Shown one piece after another: positions 42,285-50,648 of a DNA stretch of 64,000 nucleotides. The DNA comes from Streptomyces sp. S.PNR 29 (GTDB taxonomy: Bacteria > Actinomycetota > Actinomycetes > Streptomycetales > Streptomycetaceae), in contig NZ_JANUQM010000017.1 in assembly GCF_030386795.1 (NCBI RefSeq), positions 124,001 to 188,000 of the forward strand. Direction: 5' to 3'. Within the stretch, counting starts at the first letter, position 1. Every line of letters begins with the position of its first letter. The notes below the pieces were generated by a model that saw nothing but the letters and a program-made list of their open reading frames with translations, was not told the DNA's origin and did no database searches. The position numbers and the translations under genes are program-made.

Positions 42285-42788
42285 ATGAGCAGCGCATCGC
42301 ATCAGCCCGCAGCAGGACCGGCCCGCCGTACCGTCGTGGCGGCGGCCGGAGCGGCGGGGCTCGCCGTCGCGCTGACCGCGTGCGGAGGCTCCGAGGACGA
42401 CTCGTCGAGCTCCTCCGCCTCCTCGGGTTCGTCCGGCGCCGCCCAGGACACCAGCGGGGCGAGCAGCAGCCCTTCGAGCGGCGGCGACAGCGCCGGAGGC
42501 GGTACCGCGCTCGCCTCGACCGCCGACATCCCCGAGGGCGGCGGGAAGGTCTTCGCGGACCAGAAGATCGTGGTCACACAGCCGACCGCGGGCGAGTTCA
42601 AGGCCTTCTCGGCCACCTGCACCCACCAGGGCTGCGCCGTGAAGAGCATCGCCAACGGCGTCATCAACTGTCCCTGCCACAACAGCAACTTCTCCATCAC
42701 CGACGGCAGCGTGAAGAGCGGTCCGGCGACCAAGCCGCTGCCCGCCGTGAACATCAGCGTGAGCGGGGACTCGATCACCCTCGCATGA
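42285..42788 (+). CDS. Rieske [2Fe-2S] lipoprotein with Tat-like signal
   Basis: A 167-residue exported protein. A Tat-like ARRTVVAAAGAAGLAVALTAC signal ends in lipobox LTAC (about residues 29-32). A Ser/Gly-rich linker (about 35-75) leads to a Rieske domain with cluster ligands in CTHQGC and CPCHNSNF. The small size and lipoprotein anchor suggest an extracytoplasmic electron carrier; it is not the QcrA subunit. GGAAGGAA is the ribosome binding site. It converges on the isochorismatase-fold gene four bases away. Confidence 0.9.
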   Translation: MSSASHQPAAGPARRTVVAAAGAAGLAVALTACGGSEDDSSSSSASSGSSGAAQDTSGASSSPSSGGDSAGGGTALASTADIPEGGGKVFADQKIVVTQPTAGEFKAFSATCTHQGCAVKSIANGVINCPCHNSNFSITDGSVKSGPATKPLPAVNISVSGDSITLA

Positions 42789-42791
42789 GGG

Positions 42792-43442
42792 TCAGACGCG
42801 TCCCGCCCGCCGGGGCCGTCTGAAGCAGGCCAGCACCTCGTCCGTGGTCGCGACCGTGGCGACCAGTGCGAGGGTGTTGTGGATCATCGCGGGGGTGTAG
42901 TCGGACGGCACCCCCGCGATGGCATCCCTCGGCACGACGGCGGTGTAGCCGCGGTTCACTGCGTCGAACACCGCGTTGGGGATCGCCACGTTGGCGGAGA
43001 CGCCGGTGACGATCAGCGTGCGGCAGCCGAGGTTGCGCAGCAGCGCGTCGACGTCGGTGCCCTGGAGGGGCGAGAGCCCGTGCAGCCGTCGTACCACGAG
43101 GTCCTCCTCGGCGACCTCGATCGGGGGCGCCACACGGACGGCCGTGCTGCCGGTCAGCTGCTGGACGGGCAGCCGTTCGGCGGCGCGGAACAGGCGGGCG
43201 TTGCGGCTCGCGCCCCGGCCGTCCGGGCGGCGCTCGGCGATCGCGTGGATCACCTGGACCCCGCTCGCGTGGGCGGCGGCCACCAGCCGGGCGACGTTGG
43301 CGAGCGCGCCCGAGGAGCGGGCCTGGTCCGCCAGTTCGGGCAGTGCGCTGCCCGGTCCGACGACACCCTGCTGGCACTCGACTGTCAGCAGGACCGTGGT
43401 GGCCGGGTCGAGGAGGGCTCCGAGCTGCTCGAACGACGGCAC
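42792..43442 (-). CDS. Isochorismatase-fold hydrolase lacking the catalytic cysteine
   Basis: A 216-residue isochorismatase-like protein. The usual Asp site reads LLTVECQQGVVG (Glu/Cys-Gln-Gln), VQVIHAIAERRPDGRG follows, and the motif that normally holds the nucleophilic Cys reads LIVTGVSANVAIPNAVFDA with Ala in its place. It is therefore unlikely to be a nicotinamidase- or N-carbamoylase-type amidase. It could be a Cys-independent isochorismatase (PhzD/EntB use Asp and Lys only) or be inactive. GTG 43442 has GGGAGG four bases upstream. Confidence 0.8.
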   Translation of the reverse strand: MPSFEQLGALLDPATTVLLTVECQQGVVGPGSALPELADQARSSGALANVARLVAAAHASGVQVIHAIAERRPDGRGASRNARLFRAAERLPVQQLTGSTAVRVAPPIEVAEEDLVVRRLHGLSPLQGTDVDALLRNLGCRTLIVTGVSANVAIPNAVFDAVNRGYTAVVPRDAIAGVPSDYTPAMIHNTLALVATVATTDEVLACFRRPRRAGRV

Positions 43443-43523
43443 TGGGCCTCCCGGTCGCCGGTGGTGTGGGGCGGGCGAGCGTAGCGGCCATTGCGTGGGG
43501 GCGGAAGACGACCCATTCTTTTC

Positions 43524-43552
43524 TGACGTGATGTCAGAGGATCTCTCCTCTG
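43524..43552. promoter_or_regulatory. Overlapping palindromes upstream of a PPOX gene
   Basis: TGAC-GTGAT-GTCA (43524-43536) overlaps CAGAGGA-TCTC-TCCTCTG (43535-43552), both perfect. They lie in the 138-base region between divergent genes and end 28 bases before the PPOX start codon. Confidence 0.4.
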
Positions 43553-43580
43553 GCACGACGTGAGAGAAAGAGGGGGCCGC

Positions 43581-44048
43581 ATGACCGTCACTCAGCGCCG
43601 TGGCCGCAAGATCATGATGACTCCGGGTGAGCTGGACGAGTTTCTCACCTACCAGCGCACCTGCCGGGTCGCCACCGTGTCGGCGAACGGCGCCCCGCAT
43701 GTGAGTACGCTCTGGTTCGCCTGGGACGGCACCTCGATATGGCTGTACTCGGTCGTGCGCAGCAAGCGCTGGGCCGACCTGAGCCGTGATCCGAGGGTGG
43801 CGATCGTGGTCGACACCGGCGAGGAGTACGACGAGCTGCGGGGGGTCGAGCTGTCCGGGACCGCCGAGTTCGTGGGCGAGGTGCCCCGCACCGGCGAGCT
43901 GCGCGCCGAACTCGACGTCCCGGAGATGCTGTTCGCCCGCAAGAACTTCCGCATGGAGGAGATGCCGCACGACGGCCGGCACGCGTGGATACGGCTGACG
44001 CCCGAGAAGGTCGTCTCCTGGGACTTCCGGAAACTCAGTTCGCGGTAG
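43581..44048 (+). CDS. PPOX-class flavin/F420-binding protein
   Basis: A 155-residue split-barrel protein of the pyridoxamine-5-phosphate oxidase-like class. MTPGELDEFLTYQRTCRVAT, GAPHVSTLWFAWDG and RSKRWADLSRDPRVAIVVD are the conserved blocks. These proteins use FMN or coenzyme F420 to oxidise or reduce small molecules; in actinobacteria many are F420-dependent. ATG 43581 has AGAGGGGG at good spacing. It converges with 14 bases of overlap on the LysR gene. Confidence 0.83.
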   Translation: MTVTQRRGRKIMMTPGELDEFLTYQRTCRVATVSANGAPHVSTLWFAWDGTSIWLYSVVRSKRWADLSRDPRVAIVVDTGEEYDELRGVELSGTAEFVGEVPRTGELRAELDVPEMLFARKNFRMEEMPHDGRHAWIRLTPEKVVSWDFRKLSSR

Positions 44049-44955
44049 CCGGTCCGCCGAGCTTCTCCCCCGCCGCCTGGAGGGACTCCACCGCCGCCCG
44101 GATCGACGGGCGGCGGTCGGCGTCCGCGCGCCAGACGACGAAGACATGGCGCCGCACCCGCTGCCTGAGCGGGACGGTGACGACCCCGGCGGGCATCGGA
44201 TGGCGGCCCAGCAGGGGGGCGACGCACACACCGAGCCCGGCGGCGACCAGACCGAGCTGGGTGTGGGTCTCGGCGGCGCGGTGACCGATGACGGGCTCGA
44301 TGCCCTTCGAGCGCAGGGTGAACATCAGCCACTCGTGGCAGAACTCGCCCTCGGCCCAGGTGATCCACTCGTCCTCGGCGAACTCGGCGAGGTCCACCTC
44401 GTCACGGCCGGCGAGCCGGTGCCCGGCGGGCATCGCCACGTCGGCCGGATCGTCCAGGATCGGCGCCTTGACCAGGCCGTCGGGCAGCGACATCGGCTTG
44501 TTGTACCAGTCGAGCACGACGGCCAGGTCGAGGTCGCCGCGCACCACGCCGGCGATGCCCCGCTCCGGCTCCAGCTCGCTGGACCGCACCCGCAACGCCG
44601 GATGCCGCGCGCGCAGGGTGGCGAGCGCGGTGGGGAACAGCCCGCGCGCGGCGGTCGGGAACGCCGACAGCCTGAGCTCGCCGGCCACCTGTCCGCGCTG
44701 TGCCTCCAGGTCGGACTGGGCGAGCTCGACCTGCGACAGGATGCGCGCCGCGTGCTCGGCGAGCAGCCGGCCGGCGTCCGTGAGCCGCACGCCCCGCCCG
44801 TTCTTGGCAAGGAGCTGCTGCCCGACTTCCCGCTCCAGCTTGGACATCTGCTGCGACACGGCCGACGTCGTGATGTGCAGCCCCTCGGCGGCGCCGCTGA
44901 CCGATCCGTGCCGGGCGAGGGCGTCGAGGGTGCGCAGGCGCTCCAGGTTCAACAT
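44035..44955 (-). CDS. LysR-family transcriptional regulator
   Basis: A 306-residue LysR regulator with the N-terminal HTH (residues 1-60, LRTLDALARHGSVSGAAEGL then TTSAVSQQMSKLEREVGQQL) and a periplasmic-binding-protein-like effector domain. It is divergent from a DMT exporter and probably activates it in response to a metabolite. Repeats in the 74-base gap support binding there. Its 3' end overlaps the convergent PPOX gene. Confidence 0.9.
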   Translation of the reverse strand: MLNLERLRTLDALARHGSVSGAAEGLHITTSAVSQQMSKLEREVGQQLLAKNGRGVRLTDAGRLLAEHAARILSQVELAQSDLEAQRGQVAGELRLSAFPTAARGLFPTALATLRARHPALRVRSSELEPERGIAGVVRGDLDLAVVLDWYNKPMSLPDGLVKAPILDDPADVAMPAGHRLAGRDEVDLAEFAEDEWITWAEGEFCHEWLMFTLRSKGIEPVIGHRAAETHTQLGLVAAGLGVCVAPLLGRHPMPAGVVTVPLRQRVRRHVFVVWRADADRRPSIRAAVESLQAAGEKLGGPATAN

Positions 44956-44963
44956 GTAAGCAA

Positions 44964-45005
44964 TGCTACGAGATACCGGGCGTGAAATCTCGATTGTGCT
45001 ACGAG
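44964..45005. promoter_or_regulatory. LysR-DMT intergenic operator candidates
   Basis: TGCTACGAG is directly repeated (44964-44972, 44997-45005; offset 33). CGAGAT (44969-44974) and ATCTCG (44987-44992) form an inverted repeat with a 12-base centre, similar in size to LysR T-N11-A boxes. Confidence 0.45.
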
Positions 45006-45029
45006 GTCGCGGTGCGTCATGGTTTCCCC

Positions 45030-46040
45030 ATGAGCAGCCTCACCACCTCCCGAACCCCTGCCCGCACCACGTCCCGCCCCGCCCTCGACTGGCGTCTGCG
45101 CTTCGCCGCCCTCTCACTCGTCTGGGGATTCAGCTTTCTGCTCATCAAGGTGGGCACCGACGGCTACGCCCCCTTCCAGGTCACGCTCGGACGCCTGGTG
45201 TTCGGTACGGCGGTGCTCGCGGTGGCGATGGCGATGAAGCGGGAGCGGTTGCCGCGCGGCGCGCGGACGTGGGGGCATCTGGCCGTCGCCGGGTTCCTGC
45301 TCAACGCACTGCCGTTCTCGCTGTTCGCCTTCGCGGAGCTGACGATCCCGTCCACGCTCGCCGGCATCTGCAACGCGACCTCACCGCTGTGGGGCATGGC
45401 CCTGTCCCTGGTGGCCCTCTCCGAGGACCGGCCGACGCGGCTCAGGGTCGCCGGTCTGGGCGTCGGCTTCCTCGGCGTCCTGACGGTGCTCGGCGCCTGG
45501 CAGGGCTTCACCGGCCTGGACGCCAGGGGCACGGCGATGGCCCTGCTGGCCTCGCTCAGCTACCCGATCGGCTGGATCTACGTCCGCCGCACGCTGGCCG
45601 GCTCCAGCCAGTCCCACCTGTCCCTGACCGGGGCCCAGTTGCTCCTGGCCACGCTCCAACTGGCCGTGGTGACCCCGCTGTTCACCACGCTGCCGACCAG
45701 CTTCCCCGTCCTGCCCCTCCTGGCGATCGCGGCGCTCGGTGCGCTGGGGACCGGAATCGCCGTCCTCATCCAGTACGGCCTGGTCGCCGAGGTCGGCCCG
45801 ACGACGGCCCAGATGGTCACGTACTTCATCCCGGTCATCGCCACGGCCGCCGGCGTCGCGATCCTCGGCGAGTCGCTGACCTGGTCGACGCCGGTGGGCG
45901 CGCTGATCGTCCTGGCGGGGGCGGCCCTGACGCAGGCAAAGCCCAGGGCGACCGGTGACGCTGCCGGTGACAGGCGGAACACTCCGACGGGGACCGTGAG
46001 CGACAGCCGGGGACGGGGCCGCCTGGAGGCGACGCGTTAG
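45030..46040 (+). CDS. DMT superfamily (EamA) transporter
   Basis: A 336-residue membrane protein with ten predicted helices in two EamA repeats (about residues 25-155 and 170-300). RLRFAALSLVWGFSFLLIKV starts the first repeat, and TTAQMVTYFIPVIATAAGVAILGE is the conserved end of the second. EamA proteins export amino acids or metabolites. The C-terminal tail is charged and cytoplasmic. ATG 45030 is preferred to the in-frame codon at 44982, which overlaps the operator. LysR control is likely. Confidence 0.85.
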   Translation: MSSLTTSRTPARTTSRPALDWRLRFAALSLVWGFSFLLIKVGTDGYAPFQVTLGRLVFGTAVLAVAMAMKRERLPRGARTWGHLAVAGFLLNALPFSLFAFAELTIPSTLAGICNATSPLWGMALSLVALSEDRPTRLRVAGLGVGFLGVLTVLGAWQGFTGLDARGTAMALLASLSYPIGWIYVRRTLAGSSQSHLSLTGAQLLLATLQLAVVTPLFTTLPTSFPVLPLLAIAALGALGTGIAVLIQYGLVAEVGPTTAQMVTYFIPVIATAAGVAILGESLTWSTPVGALIVLAGAALTQAKPRATGDAAGDRRNTPTGTVSDSRGRGRLEATR

Positions 46041-46062
46041 AGGGGAGCTTCTGGATCAGGCC

Positions 46063-46090
46063 GGCTGCGAGGCAACAGCGCCTTGCAGCC
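46063..46090 (+). terminator. Hairpin terminator after the DMT gene
   Basis: GGCTGC-G-AGGC (46063-46073) pairs with GCCT-T-GCAGCC (46080-46090), an 11-bp stem with one G-U pair and a six-base loop, 23 bases after the stop codon. Confidence 0.65.
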
Positions 46091-46228
46091 GAGCCGCGCG
46101 GTCCGGGGCATGGGGGCGCGCACCGGGGTTTGCTGTGAAAGTCCCGTCGTCCGCCCGAAGGGCGCGCCACGCGGCGTCGTGGGGAACTGCCAGGCGTCGC
46201 AGGGCAGGCAGGGCCGTCGCAACAGGCC

Positions 46229-47560
46229 CTAGACGTAGCTCCGCAGCCCGCCGGCCCCCAGCACGGAGGCAACGGCCTCCGCCAGCGGACCCGCCTCGTC
46301 CTCCCCCAGGGTCGAGACGGTGATCCTGATGCCGGGTGGTGCGCTCATGCGGAAGCGGGCGCCCGGTGCCACCGCCCACCCGGCCTGCAACAGCCGCGCG
46401 ACGGCACCGGTCTCGTCCGGGACGGAGATCCACACGTTCATGCCGCTGCGCCCGTGCGCCGTGATCCCGCGCTTCGCGAGCGCGCCGATCAGCGCGTTCC
46501 GGCGCCGCCCGTACGCCGCCGCCACCTCCCGCGTGTCCACCGCCCCGTCGGCCCAGAGCCGCGCCACCGCCCGTTGGGTGATCCGGCTGACCCAGCCGGG
46601 CCCCAGCCGCTGCCGTCCCCGCACCCGGTCGAGGGTGACCGGGTCTGCGGTGAGCACGGCGAGCCGCAGGTCGGGGCCGTAGGCCTTGGCGGCGGAGCGG
46701 ACGAAGGCCCAGCTGTGGGTGCGGCCCGCGAGGGGGTGCAGGGGCAGGTCGACGATCCGGTGGCCGTGGTCGTCCTCGATCAGCAGGATCTCCAGGTGCT
46801 CCGCGAGCACCGACCGCAGGGCACGCGCGCGCGTGGCGCTCAGCGCGGCACCTGTCGGGTTCTGCGCCCGGTCGGTGACGATCAGGGCGCGCGCACCGCC
46901 GGCCAGAGCGCGGCGCACGTCCTCCGGGAGCGGCCCTTCGTCGTCGACACCGACCGGAATCGTGCGCAGCCCGAGCGCCGGGACCAGGTCGAGCAGGCTG
47001 CCCCATCCCGGATCCTCGACGGCGACGGCGTCCCCGGGTCTGAGGTGGGCGGCGAGCACCCGCTCCATGGCGTCCAGCGACCCGGAGGTGACGGCCACAG
47101 GCCCCTCCGGCACCCCGTCGGCGTCCAGCTCGGCCCGCGCGAGTCGCGCCAGCTCCGGCTCCACCGGGGCGTCCCCGTAGAGCACCGGCTCCCGGTCGCC
47201 CTGCTCGGCGGCCGCGGCGAACACCCCGGCCAGCGACGGCAGCAGCGCCGGGTCGGGGTTGCCGCTGGACACGTCCCGCACGCCCTCCGGCACCTCCACC
47301 CGGATGAACTCGCGTCCCGTGGTGGCCGGTGTGGCACGCACCCGGCTCCCCCGCCGTCCGGCTGTCTCGATGACCCCGCGCTCCCGCAGGGTGCGATACG
47401 CGGCCGCGACGGTGTTGGGATTCACCCCGAGTCGCTCGGCCAACTCGCGCATCGGTGGCAGCAGTTGGCCCGGCTCCAGCTCCCCGGCGCCCACCGCGCG
47501 CTCGATGCTCGCGGCAATGTCTGCTGCGCCACGCCCTTTGATCGGATACTCTCCTAGCAC
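46229..47560 (-). CDS. MocR-type GntR regulator with aminotransferase domain
   Basis: A 443-residue MocR/PdxR-like regulator. A GntR winged helix (residues about 5-75, LPPMRELAERLGVNPNTVAAAYRTL) is fused to a fold-type I aminotransferase domain. The PLP-binding Lys lies in FVRSAAKAYGPDLRLA, with NPTGAALSATRA and IEDDHGHRI as cofactor-pocket motifs. PdxR proteins activate PLP synthesis genes when PLP is scarce. This one is divergent from a pyridoxamine-phosphate-oxidase-like gene, its probable target. GTG 47560 starts within the shared promoter region. Confidence 0.9.
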   Translation of the reverse strand: MLGEYPIKGRGAADIAASIERAVGAGELEPGQLLPPMRELAERLGVNPNTVAAAYRTLRERGVIETAGRRGSRVRATPATTGREFIRVEVPEGVRDVSSGNPDPALLPSLAGVFAAAAEQGDREPVLYGDAPVEPELARLARAELDADGVPEGPVAVTSGSLDAMERVLAAHLRPGDAVAVEDPGWGSLLDLVPALGLRTIPVGVDDEGPLPEDVRRALAGGARALIVTDRAQNPTGAALSATRARALRSVLAEHLEILLIEDDHGHRIVDLPLHPLAGRTHSWAFVRSAAKAYGPDLRLAVLTADPVTLDRVRGRQRLGPGWVSRITQRAVARLWADGAVDTREVAAAYGRRRNALIGALAKRGITAHGRSGMNVWISVPDETGAVARLLQAGWAVAPGARFRMSAPPGIRITVSTLGEDEAGPLAEAVASVLGAGGLRSYV

Positions 47561-47571
47561 AAAACTTATTA

Positions 47572-47583
47572 TGCACTAGTGCA
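47572..47583. promoter_or_regulatory. Palindrome between MocR and PPOX genes
   Basis: TGCACTAGTGCA is a perfect 12-bp palindrome in the short gap between the divergent starts. A related GTGCTAG lies at 47554-47560 on the complement. The flanking TTATTATG is AT-rich and probably forms promoter elements. Confidence 0.45.
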
Positions 47584-47595
47584 ATGGAGAGCGCC

Positions 47596-48282
47596 ATGCA
47601 GCGGACCGATCAGACGCCGTCGCAGCCCACCACGGCCTACCCGCCGACCGACCGCACCGTCCCCACGCGCTCCCCCGGCCGGGCCTCGTACGACAAGGAC
47701 CTGGTGCACGCGATACTCGACGAGGGCTACGTCTGCCACCTCGGCTTCGTCCGCGACGGCGCGCCGGTCGTGCTGCCCACGCTGTACGGCCGGGTCGGCG
47801 AGCGCCTCTACGTGCACGGCTCGACGGGCTCGCGCCCGCTGCGGATGGCGGGCCTGGCCGACCCGGGCCTCGCCGTCTGCCTGACGGTCACGCACGTCGA
47901 CGCGCTGGTGCTGGCCCGCTCGGCCTTCCACCACTCGATCAACTACCGGTCCGTGGTGGTGCACGGGATCGCCCACGACGTGACGGACCCCGAGGAGAAG
48001 CGCCAGGCCCTGGACGCGCTGGTCGACCAGGTCGTACCGGGCCGCGCCGCCGACTCCCGTCCGGCCGACAAGAAGGAACTGGCCGCCACCGCCGTGATCC
48101 GCCTCGATCTGAACGAGGTCTCCGCCAAGGTCCGCACGGGCGGGGTGAACGACGAGCCCGAGGACCTCTCCCTCCCCCACTGGGCAGGCCTCGTCCCGCT
48201 GCGCAAGGGTTACGAGCCTCCGGTCGCCGACCCGGGCCTGGCCCCCGGGACCGGGCTTCCGGACTACCTGACGGTGCTGTGA
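47596..48282 (+). CDS. PPOX-like FMN-binding protein
   Basis: A 228-residue split-barrel flavoprotein. GYVCHLGFVRDGAPVVLPTLYG (about residues 39-60), LYVHGSTGSRPLRMAG and HSINYRSVVVHG match the flavin-nucleotide-binding pyridoxamine oxidase-like family (5-nitroimidazole antibiotic resistance group). Divergence from a MocR gene suggests a role in vitamin B6 salvage or oxidation. ATG 47596 follows GGAGA; ATG 47584 is an in-frame alternative. Its TGA overlaps the next start as TGATG. Confidence 0.85.
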   Translation: MQRTDQTPSQPTTAYPPTDRTVPTRSPGRASYDKDLVHAILDEGYVCHLGFVRDGAPVVLPTLYGRVGERLYVHGSTGSRPLRMAGLADPGLAVCLTVTHVDALVLARSAFHHSINYRSVVVHGIAHDVTDPEEKRQALDALVDQVVPGRAADSRPADKKELAATAVIRLDLNEVSAKVRTGGVNDEPEDLSLPHWAGLVPLRKGYEPPVADPGLAPGTGLPDYLTVL

Positions 48283-48914
48283 TGCTGGTCCACCCGTGGG
48301 ACGCGCCACGTGAGGACGCCGAGTGGCAGCGGTGGCTGGCCGTCCACGACTTCGGGCAGCTCGCCGTCAACGGTCTGCCGGGCGAGCCACCACAGGTCCA
48401 GCCCCTGCACTTCGCCTACGACGCCGAGCGCGGCGAGGCCGTGACCCATCTCGCGCGCCCCAACCCGCTGTGGCCCGCGCTGGAGGCGAACCCGGACGTC
48501 CTGCTGAGCGTGGTCGACGACTATGTGTACATACCCGGCCCCTGGCAGGCCCCGCCGGGCACCCCGTCCGAGCACGGCACCCCGACCAGCTTCTACGCGG
48601 CGGTCCAGCTCCGCTGCCGGGCCCATGTCGTGGACGATCCCGTCGAGAAGGCCGAGCTGCTCAACCGCCAGCTGGGCCACTTCCAGCCGGAGGGCGGCTC
48701 CGCGCGGGCGGCGGTGGGCGAGGCACCGTACGGGCGGCTGTTGTCCGGGATCCGCGGACTGCGGCTCGAAGTGACGGACGTACGGGCGAAGTTCAAGTAC
48801 GCCGGTCACCGGCCGGACGAGGTCAAGGACCGGATCGTGGCGGGTCTGGCCGGCCGGCGCGGTCCGCGGGACGCGGCGGCGAGCGAGCACCTGCTGCGCC
48901 GCCGCGAAGCGTGA
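48282..48914 (+). CDS. PaiB-family FMN-binding protein
   Basis: A 210-residue protein of the PaiB family, with MLVHPWDAPREDAEWQRWL at the N-terminus, HFAYDAERGEAVTHLARPNPLW, YVYIPGPWQ and LNRQLGHFQPEGG. Bacillus PaiB represses degradative enzyme genes; most homologues are FMN-binding split-barrels of unknown activity. ATG 48282 overlaps the previous stop, so the two flavoproteins are translationally coupled. Both may bind the same B6- or flavin-type ligand. It converges on a DMT transporter gene. Confidence 0.87.
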   Translation: MLVHPWDAPREDAEWQRWLAVHDFGQLAVNGLPGEPPQVQPLHFAYDAERGEAVTHLARPNPLWPALEANPDVLLSVVDDYVYIPGPWQAPPGTPSEHGTPTSFYAAVQLRCRAHVVDDPVEKAELLNRQLGHFQPEGGSARAAVGEAPYGRLLSGIRGLRLEVTDVRAKFKYAGHRPDEVKDRIVAGLAGRRGPRDAAASEHLLRRREA

Positions 48915-48966
48915 TCCGGGGTTCTGCCCGACCGCGTGGAACGCCGGTGGAGGGGCCCCACACCGC

Positions 48967-49012
48967 CACAGCGGGAAACCGTCACGGCAGGAACCGTCAC
49001 AGCGGGAAATCG
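48967..49012. repeat. 15-16 bp imperfect tandem repeat at a convergent junction
   Basis: Three adjacent copies: CACAGCGGGAAACCGT (48967-48982), CACGGCAGGAACCGT (48983-48997) and CACAGCGGGAAATCG (48998-49012). The last lies in the 3' end of the DMT gene. Confidence 0.7.
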
Positions 49013-50043
49013 ACACCCTGGGTGGCCGTCCCCCGGGCCGGCAGCTCCCTTTCCGGGCCGCCGCTCGCCACCGGCCGCGCGGACGCCTTCGAGGGCGCCG
49101 GCGACTGTGCGACGAAGGCGCCCGCCAGGACCACCACGCCACCGATGATCTGCGGCGCCGAGAGGTGCTCGCCGAGCAGCACCCAGGCCAGCACGGTCGC
49201 GATCACCGCTTCGAGGCACGCCACGACACCGGCGACCTGCGGCGAGAGCCGCCGCACGGACAACACGCCGGTGACGTAGGCGAGGACCGTGGCGAGGAGC
49301 ACGATCCAGGCCAGCAGCAGGGCAGCCGCCACGGGCGTGCCGTTCAGGTCGGCGGTGCCCGCGAGCACGGACCAGTGCATGGCCCAGGGGCGGGCCACGA
49401 CGGTGAGCACGGCGGCGCCCACGAGCAGGCCGTACGCGATGACGCCGAGCGGGTCGGGCGCCCTGTCGCCGTCGTCGCCGCCCTGGCCGGACAGGATGAA
49501 GTAGGCGGCCTGGCAGCAGGCGGCGCCGAGCGCGAGCAGCAGCCCGAGGGCGTCGAAGCTCAGGCCCGACCAGACCTCGACGACACAGGCGAGTCCGCCG
49601 ACCGCGAGGACCACGCCGAGCGCGGCGGCGCGCGTCACCGGCCTCCGCTGCACGAACCGCACCCAGCCGAGGACGAGAGCGGGACCCAGGTACTCGACGA
49701 GCAGGGCCACGCCGACGGGCATACGAGAGATCGCGGCGAAGTAACAGGCCTGCACACCGGCCACGGCGAGCAGCCCGAACCCGGCGAGCAGCCCTGGGCG
49801 GCGGCGCAGCAGGGCGCGGTGGCGCACGGCCAGGGGCAGCATCACCAGGGCCGCGCCCGTCACGCGCAGCCACACCACCTGGAGGGGGTCGAGGCCCGCC
49901 ACGATCAGCGGCTTGGCCGCGACACCGGATCCTCCGAAGGCGACCGCGGACACGAGCGCCAGACCGAGCCCGACACTCTTGCGGTGACCTCCGTGACTGC
50001 TGGCATGTGTGCGCACCCGGCACATGATGCCAGGGGATGACAT
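48997..50043 (-). CDS. DMT superfamily (EamA) transporter
   Basis: A protein of about 348 residues with ten membrane helices in two EamA repeats. VGLGLALVSAVAFGGSGVAAKPLIVAG is the first helix, followed by YFAAISRMPVGVALLVEYLGP, and VVACLEAVIATVLAWVLLGE closes the second repeat. It resembles RhtA-type threonine/homoserine exporters (the LLVEYLGP segment), but the substrate is unproven. ATG 50043 has AGGG nine bases upstream; ATG 50052 is another option. Confidence 0.85.
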   Translation of the reverse strand: MSSPGIMCRVRTHASSHGGHRKSVGLGLALVSAVAFGGSGVAAKPLIVAGLDPLQVVWLRVTGAALVMLPLAVRHRALLRRRPGLLAGFGLLAVAGVQACYFAAISRMPVGVALLVEYLGPALVLGWVRFVQRRPVTRAAALGVVLAVGGLACVVEVWSGLSFDALGLLLALGAACCQAAYFILSGQGGDDGDRAPDPLGVIAYGLLVGAAVLTVVARPWAMHWSVLAGTADLNGTPVAAALLLAWIVLLATVLAYVTGVLSVRRLSPQVAGVVACLEAVIATVLAWVLLGEHLSAPQIIGGVVVLAGAFVAQSPAPSKASARPVASGGPERELPARGTATQGVDFPL

Positions 50044-50103
50044 GAGCGTCATCCCTGAAGCACCTGTCTCACCGGCCCGGGACCGGTCGCCCCGGCCGTC
50101 TTG

Positions 50104-50643
50104 TCAGACGGTCCTCCCCAGGCGTTCCTCGATCCGCCTGTACACCACGAGCGGGTCGACGCCGGCGCGGGTGAGCACCTCGACGGCCCGCGCCTGCGGG
50201 TCCGCGACGACGGCCGCGAGCAGGTCGATGCCGCCTGCCCGGCCATCGCCGCGTCGTGCGGCGCGGGCGCAGGCGTACTCCATCGCGGCCGCGGCCAGCG
50301 GCGAGAAGCCCGCTGCCGCCGTCACCACGGGTACGGCGCCGGAGTCCTCGACGGTTCCCTGCCAGCGCAGGCCGTAGCCGATGCTGCGCTGCACGAGGTA
50401 GCCGAGCAGCCGGGCGGTCTGCGGCTCGTCGTCGAACAGGGCGCGCACCTCGGGGTCGCACTCCAGGAGGGAGTGCAGCAGATGGGCCGTGTCGATCTGC
50501 CGGTCCCCGTCCCGCACCGCCCGGCGGCGGGCACCGGAGACCACCGATGCCAGCTCGTCGCTGAACCGGGCGTCACAGTCGAAGCTGTCCGGTCGGCGGC
50601 CGTCCTGCTCGCGGGCCGACTGCCGGGGGATACGGGGTTGCAC
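50104..50643 (-). CDS. Stand-alone Clp N-terminal (Clp R) domain protein
   Basis: A 179-residue protein consisting of the double Clp-N repeat found at the start of ClpA/ClpC/ClpB. Repeat 1, ARRRAVRDGDRQIDTAHLLHSLL, lies at about residues 38-60; repeat 2, YACARAARRGDGRAGGIDLL, at about 121-140. No AAA+ module follows. Related proteins in actinobacteria may act as ClpC adaptors or substrate mimics. GTG 50643 begins six bases after the stop of a small upstream ORF, which suggests coupling. Confidence 0.8.
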   Translation of the reverse strand: MQPRIPRQSAREQDGRRPDSFDCDARFSDELASVVSGARRRAVRDGDRQIDTAHLLHSLLECDPEVRALFDDEPQTARLLGYLVQRSIGYGLRWQGTVEDSGAVPVVTAAAGFSPLAAAAMEYACARAARRGDGRAGGIDLLAAVVADPQARAVEVLTRAGVDPLVVYRRIEERLGRTV

Positions 50644-50648
50644 GTCCC

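Noticed and set aside
44049..44231. N-terminal extension of the isochorismatase-fold protein starting at 44231
   Set aside because: The extension is antisense to the PPOX gene and overlaps LysR. GTG 43442 has a proper ribosome binding site and the natural domain start.
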